A DNA stretch of 10,463 nt from Glomus cerebriforme (Eukaryota > Glomeromycota > Glomeromycetes > Glomerales > Glomeraceae): assembly GCA_003550305.1 (NCBI GenBank), contig QKYT01000382.1:101244-111706 (forward strand), read 5' to 3'. The notes under the pieces were generated by a model. The model had not been told where the DNA came from. It saw only the letters and a program-made list of their open reading frames with translations, and did not search any database. The translations under genes were made by a program, and so were the position numbers. Positions 1 to 5,666 of the stretch are shown one piece after another (positions within the stretch are counted from its first letter, which is position 1; each line of letters starts with the position of its first letter).

Positions 1-98
1 AATCTCAGCTAATTCAGATTATGCTGCAAATCATGATCATCCAATTTTCAAGTCCTATATAAACAACTGCTATTCATAACAAAATTGAAAATTGAAGG

Positions 99-199
99 AT
101 CAATATCAATATCAATATCAATATCAATACTGATATCAACTACAGTATCAGTATCAGTATCAGTATCAGTATCAATATCAATATCAATATCAATATCAT
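99..199. repeat. Interrupted hexanucleotide microsatellite (ATCAAT/ATCAGT)
   Basis: This is a tandem array of six-base units in three blocks: ATCAAT-type units from about 99 to 130, a short interruption (about 130-144), ATCAGT-type units to about 170, then ATCAAT-type units again to about 199. The two unit types differ by one A/G change and are grouped, not scattered, so the middle block probably expanded from one variant unit. No coding meaning is seen. Confidence 0.9.
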
Positions 200-573
200 A
201 TATAAAGAATAGACCTTGATTTGCTACATGATGCTAACCAAATTAATACCTATCTCCTTCCTTTTTGAGAACGCACTAATTAGCATAAAAGCTAATCACA
301 AGCAATAACACTATGATAATTAAAATCACCTAATACCATCAAAAATATAGTATAATCTATATATAGTGTTAATGATCTTATAATTATTACACCAATCATC
401 GTAGGATTTTTAATTGCACTTTTTTTAGGAATTTTATCATATCACTATTAATCACAATTTCTTTCATAAATGTTGGGCTGGTGATGGCAAATTATGCCAT
501 TTTATTGTTTACTCTCTAATCCAAGGATTTAGATATAGATGTTGAAGTTTTGCCATTTTATTAGGATTTACTA

Positions 574-795
574 CTAATTGCTTATAATATCAAAAACCTG
601 TAAATTGCTTTTAATATAATAACAGTTGGATTGGAAAGACAAGTTACTTAGTTTACTTAGAATTGCATATGGTCTAAATACTTGTAAATTGCTTGAAATT
701 GCTTATAATATAACAAACAACTGTAAATTGCTTTTAATGTAATAAACACTTGTAAATTGCTTTGTAAATTGCTTGTAATGTATCTATATATGATT
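574..795 (+). repeat. Degenerate repeat array with TGTAAATTGCTT core
   Basis: The phrase TGTAAATTGCTT, or a shortened AATTGCTT, recurs about eight times, usually followed by TAATATAA or TAATGTAATAA. Clear copies lie near 599, 682, 721, 750 and 764, with partial copies near 576, 698 and 795. Spacing is irregular (roughly 14 to 40 bases) and a non-repeat stretch (about 626-680) splits the array. It reads as an old, decayed minisatellite. No transposon ends were found around it. Confidence 0.65.
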
Positions 796-898
796 AATTG
801 CTTTATTTAGAGAATGATGCAAATTTTGGTTAAGTATTTTGATTTTAATGCAAAATTTCAAAAATTTTGTATGAAAAAAATGCATGTCTTTTCAAACC

Positions 899-1050
899 AT
901 GCCAGCTAAGGTGAGCGTACCAGGTAAGTACTTTGCTTACATCTCAAATTTCAAAAACATCCAAAGCCTTTCCTAAATGATCAACTCTTCTCAGCTATGG
1001 ATGGATATGAATGCCAAAAGGTTATTAATTTATTGTTAAATCAATTATAG
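899..1050 (+). CDS. Possible tiny spliced reading frame, unrecognised
   Basis: An ATG at 899 opens eight codons that run into a textbook donor (CAG|GTAAGTA, GT at 924). A pyrimidine-rich acceptor (CTTCTCAG, AG at 993-994) closes a 71-nt intron. Joining the two keeps one frame, which stops with TAG at 1048-1050, giving about 25 residues in total. Intron length and splice signals fit fungal introns. The product is too short to place in any family. It could be the 5' end of a larger gene whose later exons have decayed, or chance. The surrounding sequence is less AT-rich than its flanks, and a coding-like relic follows at 1134-1409, so a dead gene is the best reading. I cannot link the two parts. 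Confidence 0.2.
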
Positions 1051-1133
1051 TAAAAAAGAGGTTAGTCATGTTATTCATGTTATTTAGAGCTAACATGTTT
1101 AGGCATAAAGTTCAGCATAAATAAGAAAGGTGA

Positions 1134-1409
1134 GTATCAAATGGATTGCTACAACATCTTTGGTTCAGGAATCTGTTACATGATAAATGGTAGATTGATA
1201 ATCAAAGAAATAAAAAGTACTATGCACTTCATGATGAAATCAAAGAACCTGATCCAAAAAATCAAGAAATAAATCATGTGAATGAACATGTACAGTATGA
1301 TATCAGGAAAATTCTTGCCAAGCCTTTCGCAGAATATGCTATACACAGTAATGTATCATTATTAAAATATTTACAGTTATCATATGACACAGCATGTATC
1401 ATGGACTAA
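1134..1409 (+). pseudogene. Coding-like relic with one in-frame stop, unrecognised
   Basis: The frame of positions divisible by 3 stays open from 1134 to the TAA at 1407-1409 except for one TAG at 1191-1193. The part after the stop reads as about 71 residues rich in Asp, Glu, Asn, Lys, His and Tyr, with phrases such as YYALHDEIKEPDPKNQ and ILAKPFAEYAIH. That composition looks like real protein, unlike the Ile/Leu/Phe noise usual in this AT-rich flank. There is no proper ATG start, and GGTGAGTA just upstream (about 1129) resembles a splice donor. I do not recognise the family. It may be a fragment of a host gene or of a transposon. One stop in about 90 codons could also be luck. Confidence 0.3.
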
Positions 1410-1926
1410 AACTCTTGTATTTATTTTTCACATGTATTTTTTGCACATTTTTTCGATGATGCAATAAGAACCAATCACAAATAAAAATGAGAAAATTAAT
1501 CTATATATATATAATAAAAAAATTACTGTGGAACCTAACGTTTAGATTAGCCTATATAAATAGTCTTTAAATTGTGTGGATCTGTGCCTGAACTATACTT
1601 AAAAGTTAAGACATTTTGANNAGCAAATTTCAGTAATTGACATTTTACTAATACTAATTAGTAGTAGATAATTATATACATAATATTTCACATATAACAT
1701 CTACTCACAATTCACTATTATTGGCATAAACACATAAATTATATAAATTTATTACATCTTTCTAACCTCATCATAATAATATTAAAAATCTAGGTCTATT
1801 ACATAGCAAATAATATAAAATATAAACATGCTATTCTTATTCTCTTAACAGGTTATGTCTAGTTTTTATATAAAATAATGAGTAAAGTGTATTACATATA
1901 ATGCAGTTAGATCATGTTTTCATCAG
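1410..1926. other. AT-rich spacer without a recognised gene
   Basis: I see no gene, RNA gene or clear repeat in this stretch. It holds two adjacent undetermined bases at 1620-1621 and many stops in all frames. Confidence 0.6.
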
Positions 1927-2211
1927 TGTTAATATAAAATCTACTATGCTAATTTACTGTGCTACTCTATGATTGTGATTTCCATGATCACGGTGATCTT
2001 AGTGATAGTAGTGATATTAATGATCTTTAAGATAGTTAGAATAGTTAATATATTTATTTTCTTTTGTTTACCAATTAAAAATTGAACTAATACTAAATAA
2101 ATTAAAATTATTGTTACTTCTGTCATCATCATAAACTTAATTAATTTTTCATTTTGAACTTAAAGAATAAAAGTTAAGATAAAGGAATCAAGAGAATGAT
2201 TAGATGTAACA
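1927..2211 (+). mobile_element. Decayed solo LTR, same family as the element at 4193
   Basis: This stretch aligns along most of its length with the 5' LTR at 4193-4623. Both start TGTTA and end TAACA. They share the palindrome GATCACGGTGATC (1986-1998) and an identical AAGTTAAGATAAAGGAATCA block near the 3' end. The copy is about 285 bp against 431 bp. The missing part covers the nonamer repeats, TATA box and hairpin of the full LTR. The base pairs TCAG lie immediately before (1923-1926) and after (2212-2215), or ATCAG if the last A is shared, which fits a target-site duplication. No internal retroelement sequence follows, so it is best read as a solo LTR left by recombination between two LTRs. 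Many CpG sites of the full LTR appear here as TpG or CpA. Confidence 0.85.
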
Positions 2212-2315
2212 TCAGTAATAAATGTGAAGAAACTTTATATCTATCACAAGATTAGCCAGTAGATCCTACTTTTATTATATTGGTTACAAGTGTGAAAAGC
2301 CTTTATGATTATCAT

Positions 2316-2612
2316 ATGATACAGCATGTTATCTTATTTTCATCCTGGCTTATCAATTTAACCCCTACCATAAAGTATAAAAAGGCTAACATAGACTCTT
2401 TTTTTTTTACCTTAATGGTATCTCAGAAATTAATCGCATTATTTCTAATGAGTTTGGACCATAGAGTAGCTTCCCATCTTTTCTCTGACCCTCCCCAGAG
2501 GGCTGAATCTTGTTTGGCTTGCAAAAAGGAAATTATAAACTCATATGTGATGTTTCAATATGATCATGCTTTTTATATTAGATATTGTAGTGGACTTAAT
2601 AAATTGGATTAG
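2316..2612 (+). CDS. Doubtful 98-codon open reading frame
   Basis: An ATG at 2316 opens 98 codons to the TAG at 2610-2612; the frame is open a little further upstream, but only from a TTG codon. The first half is hydrophobic and looks like AT-rich noise. The second half (about 2450-2540) is more GC-rich and encodes a charged, Cys-containing stretch (RVASHLFSDPPQRAESCLAC). No domain is recognised, no splice or promoter signal stands out, and codon content is uneven. It could be a fragment of an old transposon exon. I consider a real gene unlikely. Confidence 0.1.
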   Translation: MIQHVILFSSWLINLTPTIKYKKANIDSFFFTLMVSQKLIALFLMSLDHRVASHLFSDPPQRAESCLACKKEIINSYVMFQYDHAFYIRYCSGLNKLD

Positions 2613-2650
2613 TCTAGTCCAATTAAATTTTTTTGAACTGGACTTAGTCT
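2590..2650. repeat. Small repeat cluster with TTAGTCTAG and a near-palindrome
   Basis: TTGGATTAG and CTAGTCCAA (2604-2622) form a 19-bp palindrome with one mismatch around a central T. The phrase TTAGTCTAG recurs about 35 bases later inside TGGACTTAGTCTAGTA, and TGGACTTA also occurs just before (2591). Clustered short inverted and direct copies like this can mark the end of a small DNA transposon, but I found no matching partner end. Confidence 0.35.
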
Positions 2651-4120
2651 AGTAGCCAACACTGACCGTCTACCCTATATGAAAACTAATGGTTTTTTAC
2701 ATTGCATTGAAATTTGTAAATATTCTTATCTTGTACAAAATCAGATTATTTTTAAATGTCATATTTTTATATCAAAAAAGAACAAAAGAATGAATATTAT
2801 TTATGTAAAGAAAAACATATTGTAAGTATATAACAATATGACACAAATGATATAACACTTAAAAATATGTAGTACTATACTTGCAACTTTTGCAATGCCT
2901 ATTCCTAAATCTAAATATAAATTATAATTTGCATGGTATAATCATATAAGTACATATTGATGACCATATTGTGTTGACCAATATTTATTATGTAAATAAT
3001 TTATTATGATCTATACATGCTTAATTTATAAAATTTATGAAAACTTGATATTTTGCAAAGTCTTAGAGTAAGTAATAATATCATATTACATAAAATTTGA
3101 TGAGTCATATGAGAAAAAAATAGGTCAATAATTTTGAATTATATGTACAGTACATAATGTTTTTCATATGCACATGAAAATAAGACAACTTAATAAATTT
3201 GATAGTGCATTAGTCACACAATACCAGAATCCAATAGAAGTCATATTACTTAAAATGATTGAATTTTATTAATAATAACATTTGGGATGAATTAGTCAAT
3301 AAGAATACTATTAAATTATCTGATTCTGAATTGTCAAAATAAATTGAATAAGCAAGATGTTAGAAGGGATGTGAGATAATTAATTTATATAAACTTTCAT
3401 ATTAAAGTTTATTTTTTCAAAAGTTTTTGTTCCTGGATTTCTGGTAAATTTCATCTTTAGTTCAAGTGCATCCTTAATATTTTAATGAATAATGATCATT
3501 CATTAAACTTTTAATGGCAAGATTATGTATAAATACCATGAATGAGTTCATCCATATTAATTAAAAGTTAAATATAGAAAGGACCTTGCCAAACTACCAG
3601 TCTATTTCTTATTTAAGATAATAAAATAAATTGATCATTTTTGTGATGTTTCATCTTTCATTTATGGAATAAACTGGAATTTATTAAATCCATGGTTTTT
3701 GTGTTTTTTTTCTTGCAATTGATATGCAAAATTAATTAATTCTTACTTGAAATTTCTAAAATCATAAGAAAAAAAAAGAAAAAGAAAAGAAACTATTAGT
3801 TACTTCAATGCAAATTTTTTGAATACAATCTAAATTTTAATTATGTTAAATATTATAAATTTAAAATTATGAATTTATTGATGTATTTTCATTTAATTTA
3901 TATAATTTTTTTTTTAATTAATAGAAAAAGGTTGAATATGTGCAGCAGTAATTTTTTTCATTAACAGTCATGTTGTATAAATAAATGATGCATGCAGTAT
4001 TATTGAAAAAGATTATAAAACTTCACATAAAAACTATATAAAAAACTATCTCAATAACTTTCTTAAATAGTGATGTGAATTTGTAATGATGAACAAATTT
4101 ATTATCACTTAAATGGTGAT
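2651..4120. other. Long AT-rich stretch without a recognised gene
   Basis: No reading frame of interest on either strand and no RNA gene were found. Minor items: a 27-base all-purine tract at 3766-3792, and a TGTATAAATACC phrase at 3526-3537. That phrase matches the TATA region of the LTR at 4193 and is followed by a small hairpin (ATGAA/TTCAT). It could be a remnant promoter from another LTR, but the flanking sequence does not align. Confidence 0.6.
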
Positions 4121-4170
4121 AATGTATGGCAAGCCGCTCTGGTCAAAAGTGCGTCATAAAATATAATGTA
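4121..4170. repeat. GC-richer block between AATGTA repeats, possible transposon end
   Basis: The stretch TGGCAAGCCGCTCTGGTC at 4127-4144, continued by AAAAGTGCGTCA, stands out from its AT-rich surroundings. It sits between two AATGTA copies (4121-4126 and 4165-4170). Compact GC-rich ends of this kind are typical of Tc1/mariner-like inverted terminal repeats. Without a partner repeat in the window, this remains a guess. Confidence 0.25.
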
Positions 4171-4187
4171 TATACATTATATTTTAT
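4156..4187. repeat. 32-bp perfect AT-only-type palindrome
   Basis: The 16 bases from 4156 (ATAAAATATAATGTAT) are followed directly by their exact reverse complement, with no spacer. One mismatch outside the core, three further outer pairs match (TGC-type on the left with GCA-type on the right). The palindrome ends five bases before the LTR start at 4193. It could form a cruciform or be two abutting ends of small elements. Confidence 0.9.
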
Positions 4188-4209
4188 AACGTTGTTAGTA
4201 TGAAACATT

Positions 4210-4275
4210 ACTGTGCCGATTTACTGCGCCGTACTGTGCCACTCTATGATCATGATTTCCATGATCACGGTGATC
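4210..4275 (+). promoter_or_regulatory. U3 repeat and palindrome cluster
   Basis: Three near-copies of ACTGTGCCG start at 4210, 4223 and 4233. They are followed by an inverted repeat TGATCATG/CATGATCA (4247-4254 and 4260-4267, 5-nt spacer) that overlaps the palindrome GATCACGGTGATC (4263-4275). The last palindrome is unchanged in the solo LTR (1986-1998) although neighbouring bases have mutated. This is consistent with a binding site for a dimeric transcription factor driving the element. No specific factor can be named. Confidence 0.45.
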
Positions 4276-4335
4276 TTAATGATAGTAGTGATAGTAATGA
4301 TCTTAGTGATAGTTAAGATAGTTAGGATAGTAAAG

Positions 4336-4371
4336 ATATTTATTATATTTATTATATTTATTATATTTATT
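4336..4371 (+). repeat. Four perfect copies of ATATTTATT in U3
   Basis: Four head-to-tail nonamers lie about 25 bases upstream of the TATA box. The array is absent from the solo LTR, where the corresponding segment is deleted. It may act as an AT-rich promoter element or simply be slippage. Confidence 0.85.
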
Positions 4372-4396
4372 ATCATTTTATTATATTTTATTTTTG

Positions 4397-4404
4397 TATA
4401 AATA
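4397..4404 (+). promoter_or_regulatory. LTR TATA box
   Basis: TATAAATA sits in the middle of the LTR, as expected for the RNA polymerase II promoter of an LTR element. Transcription would then start roughly 25-35 bases downstream, around 4425-4440. The start itself is inferred. Confidence 0.55.
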
Positions 4405-4406
4405 CC

Positions 4407-4433
4407 CTGAGGATTTTATTAAGTTCTCCTCAG
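4407..4433 (+). other. Hairpin at the presumed start of R
   Basis: CTGAGGA (4407-4413) pairs perfectly with TCCTCAG (4427-4433) across a 13-nt loop, just downstream of the TATA box. Its position overlaps the predicted transcription start, so it may act in DNA or in the RNA ends. The solo LTR lacks it. Confidence 0.5.
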
Positions 4434-4454
4434 TTCTTGTAACTTTAATTGAAT

Positions 4455-4460
4455 AATAAA
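4455..4460 (+). terminator. Candidate polyadenylation signal in LTR
   Basis: AATAAA lies downstream of the TATA box; a second AATAAA is at 4519-4524. In the 3' LTR copy one of these would direct 3' end formation. In AT-rich DNA such hexamers are common by chance. Confidence 0.3.
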
Positions 4461-4625
4461 ATAACTTTTACTCTAAAAATTCCTATACCGTTTATCAACT
4501 AAAGAGCGAACTGTACTTAATAAACATAAAATATTGTTACCTCTATCGTTATAAACGTAATTAAAATTTCATTTCAAAATTAAAGTTAAGATAAAGGAAT
4601 CAAGAATACGATTAGACGTAACAAG

Positions 4626-4642
4626 TGGTGATTCCTGCCAGG
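4626..4642 (+). other. Candidate tRNA primer binding site
   Basis: TGGTGATTCCTGCCAGG begins two bases after the LTR end. A TGG start would pair with the universal 3' CCA of a tRNA, and the next bases would pair with its acceptor stem. I cannot say which tRNA. The distance from the LTR is normal for gypsy elements. Confidence 0.55.
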
Positions 4643-4715
4643 TTGCCTCTTTAATTGATAGTATAGCAAAGAANGANNTAAGANNATAAGAGACTAGAAA
4701 AGCCTTGAGAAGTGC

Positions 4716-5306
4716 ATGAACTTTGAAGAGATTGAGATAAATATAGCGATACATACGTTAAGACATTATTCAAATTCCCCACTAAACGAAGACCATTCTT
4801 GTCATATTTGTTATCCAGTACCATCACTACACTCTATAAACACTGCTTTTGGAAATTTTTGGATTTGGATTAATCATACTTTCAACGCAGAAACCTATAC
4901 AGCCTATACCATTACAGCTTTTAATCTATTCAATTATTTAGTTTCCACTACATTATCTGGACAACAAAGAGATCAGTTACCCTCAGTACTCATACGCTTA
5001 CTTACCAGTATTAGATATTTAAGGAGACCTCTTTCATCTGAAGTTTTATTTAATTATACATTAGGAATAGCTGTCAGAACCAATTGTTTTGAATATCCCG
5101 TTAACATATATATTTTTGACGAAGCATACCAAGAATTATTAGATCAACTTATTGCATCAGTACAACACGATCGATATCTTTTAAGACAAATAAGTGTACC
5201 ATCACCAGTATCTTCAGAAGAGTCACTAAGTTCAACAGAATTAACTAACGCAAACTCAACACCGCTGAACCTTGTTAGAACACCTACACCACCAGTTTTA
5301 GTATAA
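4716..5306 (+). CDS. Leader reading frame upstream of Gag, unrecognised domain
   Basis: ATG at 4716 is the first in its frame after a TAG at 4695, and the frame runs 196 residues to TAA at 5304. It lies in the same frame as Gag and Pol. The protein has an HSCHIC phrase near residues 27-32, a mixed hydrophobic and aromatic middle, and a Ser/Thr/Pro-rich tail. The Thr/Pro repeats continue on the far side of the TAA, which suggests one former protein with Gag and a later stop mutation. Typical gypsy elements have no such 200-residue domain before the capsid. A matrix-like role (N-terminal part of Gag) is a positional guess only. An alternative is that this is a separate small protein and Gag starts at the ATG at 5370. 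Confidence 0.6.
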   Translation: MNFEEIEINIAIHTLRHYSNSPLNEDHSCHICYPVPSLHSINTAFGNFWIWINHTFNAETYTAYTITAFNLFNYLVSTTLSGQQRDQLPSVLIRLLTSIRYLRRPLSSEVLFNYTLGIAVRTNCFEYPVNIYIFDEAYQELLDQLIASVQHDRYLLRQISVPSPVSSEESLSSTELTNANSTPLNLVRTPTPPVLV

Positions 5307-5369
5307 ACCCCACCAAATCTTACACGTACTCCTACACCTACACCACCAAATACTCCACCCAACGTAAAT

Positions 5370-5666
5370 ATGGCTGCCACTGGTGTTGAATTAACAGCCC
5401 TTTTTCAGCAAATCTTTGGAACTGATGGAGCTAGGTTAGATGCTAATCATGCTATCGCCAATGCCCACCAAAATACAGAATGAACAACAGCTAAAGTTGA
5501 TACTTTTAGTGGAGCAGAAGGAGAAGATCCAGTAGAATGGCTCAAGGCCTTTAACAGAGCTGCTGTAACAAATAGATGGACTACAGATACTACTAGAAAG
5601 AAAGCTGTCGCTGGAGGTTTTCTTAAAGGAGCAGCTGCCGATTGGTTCGAAGGCGCTTCAGCAGGA
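5370..5666 (+). pseudogene. gag: N-terminal Gag capsid segment, interrupted by TGA at 5481
   Basis: ATG at 5370 has a favourable context (AAATATGG) and opens 37 codons before TGA at 5481. After the stop the frame continues into a recognisable gypsy Gag capsid: a phrase ending GEDPVEWLKAF, then a run with ADWFEGA, both usual in the Retrotrans_gag family, where a Trp-Leu and a later Trp-Phe pair mark helices of the capsid. The capsid continues without a break into the open frame at 5667. Gag would assemble the cytoplasmic virus-like particle that packages element RNA. As sequenced, a protein started here ends before the capsid fold. Whether the native Gag starts here or at 4716 is unresolved. 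Confidence 0.65.

Larger units (their letters stand above)
1..898. other. AT-rich non-coding flank
   Basis: Apart from the microsatellite at 99-199 and the degenerate repeat array at 574-795, I see no gene here. Reading frames on both strands are short and broken. The phrase TGCCATTTTATT occurs twice (about 494 and 551), another sign of repeat-derived sequence. No RNA gene was recognised. Confidence 0.6.
4193..4623 (+). repeat. 5' long terminal repeat (431 bp)
   Basis: Boundaries come from the 5-bp terminal inverted repeat TGTTA (4193-4197) and TAACA (4619-4623), from alignment with the solo LTR at 1927-2211 whose ends carry a duplication, and from a TGG primer-site start two bases downstream. 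U3 runs to about 4425 and has GC-rich triplicate motifs, palindromes and a nonamer array. A TATA box at 4397 and a hairpin at 4407-4433 place the start of R. The rest, rich in AATAAA-like words, is R/U5. The reading frame at 4213-4401 inside the LTR is low-complexity and is not taken as a gene. Confidence 0.88.

Noticed and set aside
99..199. CRISPR array or telomere repeat
   Set aside because: Units are six bases with no spacers, and the motif is not a known telomere repeat.
3481..3600. Second LTR promoter suggested by TGTATAAATACC plus a small hairpin
   Set aside because: Only 12 bases match the known LTR, the hairpin sequence differs, and no LTR ends or duplication were found.
4213..4401. 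62-codon open frame in the LTR
   Set aside because: It is a low-complexity Ile/Met/Val run produced by GAT/AGT and ATATTTATT repeats in U3, and it overlaps regulatory sequence.
5144..5380. Minus-strand frame rich in Gly and Val
   Set aside because: It is the complement of the Thr/Pro repeats that link leader and Gag.
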